Of a stretch of 23,427 nucleotides of DNA, positions 1 to 7,963 are shown one piece after another. The notes beneath the pieces were generated by a model. The model ran no database searches. It had not been told where the DNA came from and saw nothing but the letters and a program-made list of their open reading frames with translations. Origin of the DNA: SZUA-430 sp031413635 (GTDB lineage Bacteria; Pseudomonadota; Alphaproteobacteria; Micropepsales; Micropepsaceae); the NCBI GenBank assembly GCA_031413635.1, contig JANOFM010000053.1, positions 1-23,427 of the forward strand. Direction: 5' to 3'. Position numbers and translations under genes: made by a program. How positions within the stretch are numbered: the stretch's first letter is position 1; every line of letters starts with the position of its first letter.

Positions 1-621
<621 letters not shown>

Positions 622-680
622 GGGTTAGTGTCCTTGAAATTCTGTTCTTTAATGTTGCGTCTGCACTTCTTCACCCGCAC

Positions 681-779
681 TGGCTTGCCAGGCCGTAGCT
701 CGCGGGTGCCAAGGTCCGCCTTCGCCCAAAAGGGCTTCGGCGTGACAGCCTTCTCTCGCGTGCCGCGAGCGAAGGCTGG
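681..779. repeat. tRNA-adjacent structured repeat, copy A
   Basis: About 99 bp that match copy B at 932-1031. Positions 737-779 are identical, base for base, to 989-1031 (43 bp). The remainder is similar, with substitutions and a 1-nt length difference. It contains a hairpin at 746-778: arms CAGCCTTC/GAAGGCTG and CTCGCG/CGCGAG, one internal mismatch and a 3-nt loop. A second stem-loop sits near 721-740, with stems GCC/GGC and GCCC/GGGC. The repeat begins at the CCA end of the tRNA-Gly gene, so it covers the whole proximal spacer between that tRNA and tuf. Confidence 0.85.
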
Positions 780-850
780 AGCGGGTGAAGGGAATCGAAC
801 CCTCGTCGTAAGCTTGGAAGGCTTCTGCTCTACCATTGAGCTACACCCGC
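777..850 (-). tRNA. tRNA-Gly (anticodon TCC)
   Basis: Read on the minus strand the gene begins GCGGGTGTAGCTCAATGG and ends with a GGTTCGATTCC T-loop region, acceptor strand CACCCGC, discriminator T and an encoded CCA (777-779). The 7-bp acceptor stem GCGGGTG/CACCCGC is perfect. The anticodon loop CTTCCAA gives anticodon TCC (816-818), which reads GGA/GGG glycine codons. Total length is 74 nt including CCA. It lies between tRNA-Tyr and tuf on the same strand, the usual context of a tufB-type operon. Confidence 0.95.
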
Positions 851-931
851 GCTTGACGGTGGTATGTCGTGTCGTTCTCCAATATGTTCAACCTGCTTCG
901 TCTTGCTCTACCATCCGTCGCCTGTCTCCCG

Positions 932-1031
932 TGGCTTGCCGAGCCGTAGCTTGCGGCGTGCCATCGTCCGCCTTGGCCCAAGTGGGCATCGGCGTGACAG
1001 CCTTCTCTCGCGTGCCGCGAGCGAAGGCTGG
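932..1031. repeat. tRNA-adjacent structured repeat, copy B
   Basis: Second copy of the repeat at 681-779, about 100 bp. The tRNA-proximal 43 bp (989-1031) are identical to copy A and contain the same hairpin (998-1030). In the distal part the two short stems GCC/GGC and GCCC/GGGC are kept, while the bases between them differ from copy A (TTG/ATC in place of TTC/TTC, loop AAGT in place of AAAA). The repeat again begins exactly at the encoded CCA of a tRNA, here tRNA-Tyr. Confidence 0.85.
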
Positions 1032-1114
1032 TGGGGGAGGTAGGACTCGAACCTACGAAGGCGTAAGCCAGCGGATTTACAATCCGCCCCCTTTGCCACT
1101 CGGGACACTCCCCC
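1029..1114 (-). tRNA. tRNA-Tyr (anticodon GTA)
   Basis: On the minus strand the gene starts GGGGGAGTGTCCCGAGTGG and closes with acceptor strand CTCCCCC, discriminator A and an encoded CCA (1029-1031). The anticodon loop ATTGTAA gives GTA (anticodon at 1078-1080). A long variable arm between the anticodon and T arms (CTGGCTTACGCCTTCG region) makes this a class II tRNA, as expected for bacterial tRNA-Tyr. The total is 86 nt. It is the first gene of the tRNA-Tyr/tRNA-Gly/tuf series. Confidence 0.96.
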
Positions 1115-1235
1115 AAAATGGACATGCGTCGGCGCGTGCCGTGTGCCTGCTTGATCAAGCCGGATATGAATTTCGTCCTATCTTTTGGTATGGCGCCCGC
1201 GCGTGCCCACAACCGTCTGGGCACGGGAACGGGGC

Positions 1236-1264
1236 TTATGGCTAAATCACGCCTGATTTGTCAA
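1236..1264 (-). promoter_or_regulatory. Possible sigma70-type promoter for the tRNA-Tyr/tRNA-Gly/tuf unit
   Basis: A perfect TTGACA on the minus strand (1264-1259) is followed after 17 nt by CCATAA (1241-1236), or after 18 nt by CATAAG. It would start transcription near 1229, about 115 nt before mature tRNA-Tyr. The -35 is consensus and the -10 is poor. It lies in the 190-bp gap (1115-1304) shared with the divergent rlmB gene. I saw no other convincing signal in that gap. Confidence 0.4.
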
Positions 1265-1304
1265 CTGCTTAAACCCAATTTCCCCGTCCGGATGGAGCGG
1301 CACA

Positions 1305-2069
1305 ATGACCAGACGAAACAAGGGCCGCGGCCGAGGCGGCTCGGACCACCGGCAGGCGGATGATTCCCACTGGATTTGGGGCACACATGCCGTCCGGGCG
1401 GCGCTCGCCAACCCACGGCGACGGTGCCGGAAACTCATGGTCGTGGGCGCCGACCCAAGCATTCGAGCGCTAGCCACAGGCGCCAAGGTCACGATCGAAA
1501 CTCTCGATTCCGGCGCCCTGTCGCGGGCCTTGCCGCGTGACGCCATCCATCAAGGTTTGGCGTTGCTGGCCGATCCGCTGGAAGAATTGGATGTGCATGA
1601 TGCCATCGACGGGGCCCCTGCCCCGCGCCGGCTTATGTTGCTCGACCAAGTAACCGACCCGCACAATCTGGGCGCGATTTTGCGTTCGGCGGCCGCCTTC
1701 GGGGTCTGCGGGGTCGTCGTTCAAGAGCGGAATTCTCCGCCGGTGACCGGCGTTCTGGCCAAAGCCGCCAGCGGCGCGGTCGAGCTCGTTCCCCTCATCC
1801 GGGTTGTAAACATCGCCCGCACGTTGGAGGAATTGGGCGAGTTGGGCTTTTTGCGCCTGGCATTCGCCGATGAAGCCGCCGAGCCGATTTCGCGTGTCGA
1901 TCTCAAGCGCGATGTCGTGTTGGTGTTGGGAGCGGAAGGCGAAGGACTTCGCCGGCTGACGCGCGAAAACTGCGATGTCGCGGTGCGGTTGCCGACGCAA
2001 CCGAAAATGCCGAGCCTCAACGTATCGAATGCCGCCGCGGTGGCGCTCTATGCCTGCGCGGTTGCTTGA
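1305..2069 (+). CDS. rlmB: 23S rRNA (guanosine-2'-O-)-methyltransferase RlmB, SpoU/TrmH family
   Basis: A 254-residue SPOUT-fold enzyme that 2'-O-methylates a guanosine of 23S rRNA (G2251 in E. coli numbering) using S-adenosylmethionine. All three SpoU motifs are present: DQVTDPHNLGAILRSA (motif 1, about residues 114-129), LGAEGEGLRRLTRENCD (motif 2, about 205-221) and LNVSNAAAVALYA (motif 3, near the C-terminus). The N-terminal part contains the WIWGTHAVRAAL segment of the RNA-binding substrate domain, preceded by a basic, low-complexity leader. The start at 1305 has a GGAG ribosome-binding site 7 nt upstream (1294-1297). The gene is divergent from tRNA-Tyr and ends 12 bp before the convergent L,D-transpeptidase gene. 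The assignment to RlmB rather than another TrmH paralogue rests on the GTHAV N-terminal domain. Confidence 0.93.
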   Translation: MTRRNKGRGRGGSDHRQADDSHWIWGTHAVRAALANPRRRCRKLMVVGADPSIRALATGAKVTIETLDSGALSRALPRDAIHQGLALLADPLEELDVHDAIDGAPAPRRLMLLDQVTDPHNLGAILRSAAAFGVCGVVVQERNSPPVTGVLAKAASGAVELVPLIRVVNIARTLEELGELGFLRLAFADEAAEPISRVDLKRDVVLVLGAEGEGLRRLTRENCDVAVRLPTQPKMPSLNVSNAAAVALYACAVA

Positions 2070-2081
2070 GAATCTGGGAGT

Positions 2082-3116
2082 TCAATAAAGGGCCGCGACC
2101 GTATCGACCGACGGGCCACCGAAATCTTCGATGAAGACCAAAACCTTGTAGCCCGATGTCGTCTTGACCCTGCCATCCTCGTGGCGCGCGAGCACGCCTG
2201 TCGTGCTCATCGTGCCGCTGTCCCGGTTGACTTCGAACACCGGCACGCGGCCGCGGTAGTTGGTTTGGATGAGCTCGAACAAGGTACGTGCGTTGTCCGT
2301 CGAGAGACGGATGCAGCCGTGCGAGGCGCGTTGGCCCAGTGATTTCACGCCTTCCTCGTCGGTGCCGTGAACCGCGAGACCAGACTGGCGGCCGTCGATG
2401 CGCCAATCGAAAAACATCGCGTAGGGCATCGGCGATTGCCATTGGTTCGACGTGTAGTCTTGGTGGAACCGGTCGCGATCCAATTTGAAAATGCCTTGCG
2501 GCGTGTTCGTGCCCAGCATCTTGCCGCTCGGTGACGGCATCGGCGCCTCGAGGCCGGTCGATACCTGCCAATGATGAAGCAACGCCAGGGTACCGTGCTG
2601 CTCCTTGTCCTTTGCCAGTACGAACATCTTTTGGGCCCAGTCGCCTTTATCGCTCGTCGCTTTGCTGATGTAGAGATAAAGGTCAAAATAGCCGATCAGT
2701 TCAGTCGGGATTTTCGCGCGCAGCCGCGCTTCGACCGGATTGAGATCCATCTGCAGCAACGGGTCGTCGACTCTTGCGACGCTGAGCTGGGGCGCGGGTG
2801 CCAACGGTTCGATTTCGCGCACGCGCTGTTGCGGCAAGCGGATGACGGGTGCCGCGAAGTCGCGTGGCTCGATGACGATGAACGGCAGCTTGGTTTGGTC
2901 GGATTCGGCAATAGGAGCGCGTGACTTTTCCGCGTTGCCGTCGGCAAGCGATTGCAGCGCAGTTTTGCTTTGACCGACAATCTCGACGATCGCGGGGCCG
3001 ACTCTAACGGCCTCGGCCCGAACGAGTTCGCGGTCTCTGTCCTGCAACAACAGGTTCCAGCCGCCGATGCCAGCCAAAACCAAAGCCGCGCTCAGATATT
3101 TGAGCCGAAACGCCAT
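2082..3116 (-). CDS. L,D-transpeptidase (YkuD) family protein, membrane-anchored or exported
   Basis: A predicted cell-wall enzyme of 344 residues. YkuD-domain proteins make or break L,D cross-links in peptidoglycan, or attach proteins to it. Residues 1-24 (MAFRLKYLSAALVLAGIGGW) form a signal anchor, followed by a long linker. The C-terminal YkuD domain carries H250 (VHGTDEEG) and the canonical SHGCIRL motif with catalytic C268 and H266. The ATG at 3116 is preferred over an in-frame TTG at 3128 because it directly begins the signal sequence and has GGGAA about 8 nt upstream. A related gene lies 146 bp upstream on the same strand and probably arose by duplication: both share segments such as the PQGIF/PEGVF and YAMFFDW/YAMFYDL regions. 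The exact reaction and substrate cannot be told from sequence. Confidence 0.88.
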   Translation of the reverse strand: MAFRLKYLSAALVLAGIGGWNLLLQDRDRELVRAEAVRVGPAIVEIVGQSKTALQSLADGNAEKSRAPIAESDQTKLPFIVIEPRDFAAPVIRLPQQRVREIEPLAPAPQLSVARVDDPLLQMDLNPVEARLRAKIPTELIGYFDLYLYISKATSDKGDWAQKMFVLAKDKEQHGTLALLHHWQVSTGLEAPMPSPSGKMLGTNTPQGIFKLDRDRFHQDYTSNQWQSPMPYAMFFDWRIDGRQSGLAVHGTDEEGVKSLGQRASHGCIRLSTDNARTLFELIQTNYRGRVPVFEVNRDSGTMSTTGVLARHEDGRVKTTSGYKVLVFIEDFGGPSVDTVAALY

Positions 3117-3262
3117 CGAATTTCCCAAGTTTCCGCGATTGTCAGTGTAGATGCCTCGGTTAAATGCTCAATGCGTCGTTGCGTCGGAGACGCATATCCA
3201 CCTGGGATTGCAGCATTTCTGCAACGCTCTCTTCCTAGGGTTGTTCTTGGTTACTGCAGTTC

Positions 3263-4351
3263 TCAGTGCGTGTAGGAGACAACGGGGCCAATTACCTCGT
3301 CCCGGCCGTCGTAATTCTCGACGAACAACAGGGCGCGATAACCGTCTTGAAGGATAAGCGTTCCGCCCTCGTCTCGTTGAGCCGTGCCCCAGCGGTCGGT
3401 GGAGCCGCGTTCGTTGACCGCAAACGCCGGTACCCGGCCTTGGGTCGTGTTGCGTATTTTGTAGAAGAGTTCCTTGGCATGCTTCGGCAAAAGGCGGATG
3501 CAGCCGGCGGAATCGCGCCGTCCGAGGCGGCGAATCTTGTCCTTGCCGATAGCGGCGTGGATCGCCAAACCCGATTGATTTCCGCTATTCTTGAGATCGT
3601 AGAACATGGCGTAGTGCATCGGTGCGCCGTCCCACGTCTTCGACCAATATTTGCGGTGGAAGCGATCGGGATCGAGCGCGAAGACGCCTTCGGGCGTCGC
3701 CGTGCGGATCTTGCGCTCATGATGCAGCTCGAGTTTCTCCCGGCCGGTTGAAATGCGCCATTCGGCGTAGGGCACCAGCCGTCCGTCGGCGTCGCGCTGA
3801 AAAACGAACATGCGCTGCGCAAGCGGGCCTCGGTTCGATTTGCTCGCATACATGAACAGATCGAAATAGCCTTCGATGTCGTCGGGAACCGTCGACAACA
3901 AACGGCGTTCGGCGACGGAAAACTCCGGCGCTGCGTCGATCGCGGCGAGCGGGGGCGGCGCATCGGTGAGTACCCGATCAACCAACTGTGTCGATGCGAT
4001 CGGCGCCGCAGTTGAACGCGAAACGGCGGCCGTCAGCGTGTGTTCCGCCGGCCTTGTCGCCGCGAGAGCGGCCGCCGGATTGCCGGTGACATTTGGAGCG
4101 ACCGAAGATTGCGGAGTAATCGAAGCCGGCGCCGCGTGAGCGACGGGTTCGACAACCGATTCGACCGGCGATCTGTAGGTTGGTTGGTTGCCGAAGCTCG
4201 TATCCGACGATGCAGCCGGCGCTATCGGCATTGCCGATGCGGCGGATTCTGCTTCGGAACGGGCTAGAAACGGATCTTGGCTACCAACACTTCCTGCGGA
4301 GATCAGAACGCCAATAAAGGCCAAAGCGGCAAGCGCCTTGTAACGCGGCAT
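3263..4351 (-). CDS. L,D-transpeptidase-like YkuD protein with variant SAGC active-site motif
   Basis: A 362-residue paralogue of the neighbouring YkuD protein. Residues 1-25 (MPRYKALAALAFIGVLISAG) are a signal peptide or anchor. Residues about 26-170 are a long Ala/Pro/Ser-rich linker without recognisable domain. The YkuD domain follows, with H265 (AIHAAIGKDK) and C284 in DSAGCIRLL. The usual SHGC histidine is replaced by Ala282, confirmed at the DNA level (codon GCC). The cysteine and the upstream histidine are retained, so activity is possible but unproven. The start at 4351 is chosen over an in-frame upstream start near 4447 because it begins the signal sequence; a G-rich stretch precedes it. 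It is possibly co-transcribed with the downstream paralogue. Confidence 0.82.
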   Translation of the reverse strand: MPRYKALAALAFIGVLISAGSVGSQDPFLARSEAESAASAMPIAPAASSDTSFGNQPTYRSPVESVVEPVAHAAPASITPQSSVAPNVTGNPAAALAATRPAEHTLTAAVSRSTAAPIASTQLVDRVLTDAPPPLAAIDAAPEFSVAERRLLSTVPDDIEGYFDLFMYASKSNRGPLAQRMFVFQRDADGRLVPYAEWRISTGREKLELHHERKIRTATPEGVFALDPDRFHRKYWSKTWDGAPMHYAMFYDLKNSGNQSGLAIHAAIGKDKIRRLGRRDSAGCIRLLPKHAKELFYKIRNTTQGRVPAFAVNERGSTDRWGTAQRDEGGTLILQDGYRALLFVENYDGRDEVIGPVVSYTH

Positions 4352-4466
4352 GAAAGCCCCCAACTCGACTTCCCCGCGCCGGTTCTGATCCCCATCAGCC
4401 GACCCCTTCCATATTTCAAACTTGAAACATTTCTCGACGCGATGCAATTACCCAAAAGGGTAAGGC

Positions 4467-4964
4467 TCACGTGAATCGCGCACGCATCAACAACTCATCG
4501 TAGAAGACGCCATCGACGATTAACTCACGTTCGAGTTGTCCACAGACGACAAAACCCGAGCGTTCGTACAATCGCCGTGCCTCATGATTCTGTTCGTTGA
4601 CAGTCAGAGTTGCAAAGAGCGCCCGCGACTTCAGGTACTCCATTGCGGATTGCATGAGCGCAAAGGCTACTCCCCTCCGACGAAATCGTTCCGCGACGTA
4701 GACCGCTCCGATTTCGCCGTTGTGCGCGCGCTTCAATCCTTGATTCAGGGACACCACTGCTAGGCCGGCGAGTTCGTTGCCAGTTTCAGCACCCAACCAG
4801 AGCGCGCTACCGCCCAATCTAGACTCCCACCAGGCGAGTGGCTGAGTTGCTTCTTCCTCCCAAGAGCTGCCGAAATTCTGCGGCGACAGGCGCAGCCCTT
4901 CAAGTCGCAGGTCGCGCGCGGCAACGGCGTCCTTCGGCCCAAGCGTGCGGACGCGAACGCTCAC
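4467..4964 (-). CDS. GNAT-family N-acetyltransferase
   Basis: A 165-residue GCN5-related acetyltransferase predicted to transfer an acetyl group from acetyl-CoA to an unknown amine. The start is a GTG at 4964 that overlaps the metG stop codon as GTGA, giving the N-terminus VSVRVRTLGPKDA; a TTG further upstream would lie inside metG and is less likely. The acetyl-CoA-binding motif A is visible as GEIGAVYVAERFRRRGVA with the RRRGVA loop, followed by ALMQSAMEYLKS. The C-terminal part has the typical NEQNHEARRLYERSGF segment of RimI-like members. The overlap implies translational coupling to metG, but no functional link to tRNA charging can be inferred. The substrate is unknown; protein N-terminal, antibiotic or small-metabolite acetylation are all possible. 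Confidence 0.87.
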   Translation of the reverse strand: MSVRVRTLGPKDAVAARDLRLEGLRLSPQNFGSSWEEEATQPLAWWESRLGGSALWLGAETGNELAGLAVVSLNQGLKRAHNGEIGAVYVAERFRRRGVAFALMQSAMEYLKSRALFATLTVNEQNHEARRLYERSGFVVCGQLERELIVDGVFYDELLMRARFT

Positions 4965-6727
4965 GCACCGGCGTTCCCGAAGCGCGCCTCCCAAGCGGCG
5001 ATTTGTTCGGGCAGGATCTTTGTGAACAGCACTTCGCCCTGAGCCGGCACATTGAATGTGTGGCCGGGTTTAAGAACGACGAGTTCTTCGGCGATGCGGC
5101 CTTTGGGCCAATACAACGACCTCGGATCGAGCTTCAGGGCTCGCGTCATGGCGTCGGCGGCGAAGGGGATGATGGGCGAGGACAGGCGCGCGAACAGGCG
5201 GATCAGATTGAACGCCGTACGCACGCTGACGGCGGCGGCGTTCTTGTCGGTGCGCACCACGGTCCAGGGGGCGGCGTCGGCGAGATATTCGTTGCCCAGG
5301 ACCCAAATGGCGCGCAATTCGGCGGCCGCTTTGCGCAGCTGAATTTCTTCGAGCAGCACTGAGTAAATCCCAAAGCGGCGCTCGAGTTCGTCGCCGAGCT
5401 TCGTTTCCTTCGGGCCGGGCAAGCCGCCGTCGGGGATCGCGGGGCCGAATTTGGAGTCGGTGAACCTCAGCGTGCGATTGACGAAGTTGCCGAGCACGTC
5501 GGCCAGGTCCTTGTTCACGGTATCGGCGAAGTGCTGCCAGGTGAACGAGGCGTCGGCGCTTTCGGGCGCGTTGGCGGTCAAGTACCAGCGCCAATAGTCG
5601 GCCGGCAAGATCTCAAGCGCCGCGTCCATGAAGATGCCGCGCTTTTGGCTGGTCGAGAACTTTCCGCCGTAATAGTTCAGCCAGTTGAAGCCTTTGATCT
5701 GATCGACCAGTTTCCACTTTTCGCCGGAACCCAGAATCGTGACCGGGAAGCCCACGGTGTGGAACGGCACGTTGTCCTTGCCCATGAATTCGACGTAGCG
5801 CACGTTGGCCTGCGCATCCTCGCCCTGCCACCACGACTTCCAATTGCGCGAGGTCGACAGAGGCGCTGAATCCGACCATTCCTTGGTGGCGCCGATGTAT
5901 TCGATCGGGGCGTCGAACCAGACGTAGAAGACTTTGCCTCTCAGACCCTCGACGTCGGGTTTTTGTCCGCTGGGGTTAGGTCCCCAGGCTTCGGCGTTGA
6001 CCGGCACGCCCCAAACGAGATCGCGCGTAATGCCGCGATCCTGCAGACCTTCGTCGAGCCATTTGAGCGCGATCGAGGACACCAGGTTCGGCCATTCGGT
6101 GCGCGAGCCGATCCATTTGCGCAGCTCATCGGAGAAGGCCGCCTGTTTCAGGAACAGATGCTTGCTGTCGCGCAACTCGATGTCGGTCGCGCCCGATAGA
6201 GCCGAGCGTGGCGATTTCAAGTCGGCCGGATCCAGAACGCGCGTGCAGTTCTCGCATTGGTCGCCGCGCGCCCGGTCGTAATTGCAGTGGGGACAGGTGC
6301 CGACGACATAGCGGTCGGGCAGGAAGCGGTTGTCCGTCTTGGAAAAGACCTGGCGCGTGGTGCGTTCTTCCAGGTGGCCGTTTTCCCACAGCACCTTGGC
6401 GAAGTGCTGGGTCAATTCTCGATTTTGGATGCTGGACGAGCGGCCGAAATGGTCGAACGACAGACCGAAGCCGTCGCTCAGCTTTTTCTGAACCGCCCAC
6501 CATTTGGTGCAGTACTCGTCGACCGGAAGACCCTCTTCCAGTGCGGCAAGTTCGGCAGGCGTTCCGTGTTCGTCGGTGGCGCAGATAAACAACGTCTCGC
6601 GGCCGCGCGCACGCTGATAGCGCGCGAAGACATCGGCCGGCAGCTGAGATCCGGCAAGATTGCCCAGGTGCTTGATGCCGTTGATGTACGGCAAGGCGCT
6701 GGTGATGAGGATTCGCTTCTGGGTCAT
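4961..6727 (-). CDS. metG: Methionyl-tRNA synthetase
   Basis: A cytoplasmic class I aminoacyl-tRNA synthetase of 588 residues that charges tRNA-Met and is essential for translation. The Rossmann catalytic domain starts MTQKRILITSALPYINGIKH. Its HIGH-type motif reads HLGN (residues 20-23). The zinc-knuckle insertion has C145, C148, C158 and C161 (CPHC and CENC). The second signature reads KFSTS at 356-360 rather than KMSKS. The FYVWFDAPIEYIGATKEW and FNWLNYYGGKFS blocks identify MetRS. There is no C-terminal Arc1p/EMAP-like tRNA-binding domain. The start at 6727 gives the family N-terminus; the open frame extends far upstream only as antisense of purM. It is divergent from purM and coupled to the downstream acetyltransferase gene. 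The form resembles the archaeal/eukaryotic-like MetRS subtype found in some alphaproteobacteria (recollection, not searched). Confidence 0.96.
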   Translation of the reverse strand: MTQKRILITSALPYINGIKHLGNLAGSQLPADVFARYQRARGRETLFICATDEHGTPAELAALEEGLPVDEYCTKWWAVQKKLSDGFGLSFDHFGRSSSIQNRELTQHFAKVLWENGHLEERTTRQVFSKTDNRFLPDRYVVGTCPHCNYDRARGDQCENCTRVLDPADLKSPRSALSGATDIELRDSKHLFLKQAAFSDELRKWIGSRTEWPNLVSSIALKWLDEGLQDRGITRDLVWGVPVNAEAWGPNPSGQKPDVEGLRGKVFYVWFDAPIEYIGATKEWSDSAPLSTSRNWKSWWQGEDAQANVRYVEFMGKDNVPFHTVGFPVTILGSGEKWKLVDQIKGFNWLNYYGGKFSTSQKRGIFMDAALEILPADYWRWYLTANAPESADASFTWQHFADTVNKDLADVLGNFVNRTLRFTDSKFGPAIPDGGLPGPKETKLGDELERRFGIYSVLLEEIQLRKAAAELRAIWVLGNEYLADAAPWTVVRTDKNAAAVSVRTAFNLIRLFARLSSPIIPFAADAMTRALKLDPRSLYWPKGRIAEELVVLKPGHTFNVPAQGEVLFTKILPEQIAAWEARFGNAGA

Positions 6728-6785
6728 GGGTGTCGCCGTCAGTTCCCCGCCAGATAGATGAATCCGGCTGCAAAGGGAGGGGGAC

Positions 6786-6813
6786 CATATAGAAGGGGGA
6801 ATTGGCGGCGCAA
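6786..6813 (-). promoter_or_regulatory. Tentative metG promoter
   Basis: On the minus strand TTGCGC (6813-6808) and TATATG (6791-6786) are separated by 16 nt, about 59 bp upstream of the metG start. It lies in the 171-bp intergenic region (6728-6898) shared with divergent purM. I found no clear purM promoter or Shine-Dalgarno sequence there. Confidence 0.3.
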
Positions 6814-6898
6814 TGGGCGGAAGCACACCCTGCACCTTGGACTTCCGCGCCAGTTCTGCTTTAACGCGCGCGACTGTTTCTACCCGCCGAGCACGCCC

Positions 6899-7963
6899 AT
6901 GACCGCGCCCAAAAACGGCCTGACCTACGCCCAGGCCGGCGTCGACATCGATGCCGGCGAGGCGTTGGTCGAGGCGATCAAGCCGCTCGCCAAGTCGACG
7001 GCGCGCGCCGGTGCCAACGCGCAGCTTGGCGGGTTCGGCGGGTTGTTCGACTTGAAGGCCGCCGGATTCAAGGATCCGTTGCTGGTCGCGGGCACGGACG
7101 GTGTGGGTACGAAGCTTAAGGTCGCGATCGAGGCGGGCATTCACGACACGGTCGGCATCGACCTGGTCGCGATGTCGGTGAACGATATCGTGGTGCAGGG
7201 TGCCGAGCCTCTGCTCTTTCTCGACTACTTCGCCACCGGCAAGCTCGATGTCTCGATGGCCACCGACGTCGTGAAAGGTATTGCGGAAGGTTGCCGTCAG
7301 TCGGGCTGTGCGCTGGTCGGCGGCGAGACGGCCGAGATGCCGGGCATGTACGCGCGCGGCGACTACGATCTCGCGGGCTTTGCGATCGGCGCGGTCGAGC
7401 GCGATCAGGTTTTGCCGCGGCGTGACATGGCTGAGGGCGATGTCGTGTTGGGCATGGCGTCGTCGGGCGTTCACTCGAACGGGTTTTCGCTGGTGCGCCG
7501 GATCGTGGCCGACGGCGGTCTGGATTACGAAGGGCCGGCACCGTTTCTGAAGGGCGAAGCGTTGGGGCGCGCGCTTCTGACGCCGACGCGGATTTATGTG
7601 AAGAGCGCATTGGCCTTGATCCGCGGCGGGCAGGTCAAAGGGTTCGCGCACATCACCGGCGGCGGGCTGACGGAAAACGCGCCGCGCGTGGTGCCGGACG
7701 ATCTCGACCTCGAGATCGATTTGGGCAGTTGGAAGTTGCCGCCGGTGTTTCAGTGGCTGGCGCGATCGGGCGGCGTGGACGAGCGCGAGATGCTACGCAC
7801 GTTCAATTGCGGCATCGGCATGATCGCGATCGTGGCGGCCGAACACGCGACGCAGGCGCAGTCGATTCTGACGGCGGCCGGCGAACGGGTGTTCCGGTTG
7901 GGCCATCTGATCAAAGGCAAGGGCGAGCCGACCGTGCGCTATCGCGGGCATCTGAGCGCGTGA
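6899..7963 (+). CDS. purM: Phosphoribosylformylglycinamidine cyclo-ligase (AIR synthetase)
   Basis: A 354-residue enzyme that closes formylglycinamidine ribonucleotide to aminoimidazole ribonucleotide with ATP, the fifth step of de novo purine synthesis, in the cytoplasm. The sequence starts MTAPKNGLTYAQAGVDID, the usual PurM N-terminus. It carries the family motifs GTDGVGTKLK, GIDLVAMSVNDI, GGETAEMPGMY, SSGVHSNGFSLVR and HITGGGLTEN. An in-frame ATG at 6758 would add 47 residues with no family similarity and is rejected. The stop overlaps the purN start by one base (TGATG), so the two purine genes form an operon, an arrangement common in proteobacteria. The length is normal and all motifs look intact. 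Confidence 0.97.
   Translation: MTAPKNGLTYAQAGVDIDAGEALVEAIKPLAKSTARAGANAQLGGFGGLFDLKAAGFKDPLLVAGTDGVGTKLKVAIEAGIHDTVGIDLVAMSVNDIVVQGAEPLLFLDYFATGKLDVSMATDVVKGIAEGCRQSGCALVGGETAEMPGMYARGDYDLAGFAIGAVERDQVLPRRDMAEGDVVLGMASSGVHSNGFSLVRRIVADGGLDYEGPAPFLKGEALGRALLTPTRIYVKSALALIRGGQVKGFAHITGGGLTENAPRVVPDDLDLEIDLGSWKLPPVFQWLARSGGVDEREMLRTFNCGIGMIAIVAAEHATQAQSILTAAGERVFRLGHLIKGKGEPTVRYRGHLSA

Noticed and set aside
681..1031. CRISPR array
   Set aside because: Only two copies of a 100-bp element separated by a tRNA gene, and no short regular repeats or spacers.
6728..7651. Upstream extension of the metG reading frame (about 308 extra codons)
   Set aside because: It is antisense to purM and arginine-rich; the genuine MetRS N-terminus starts at 6727.
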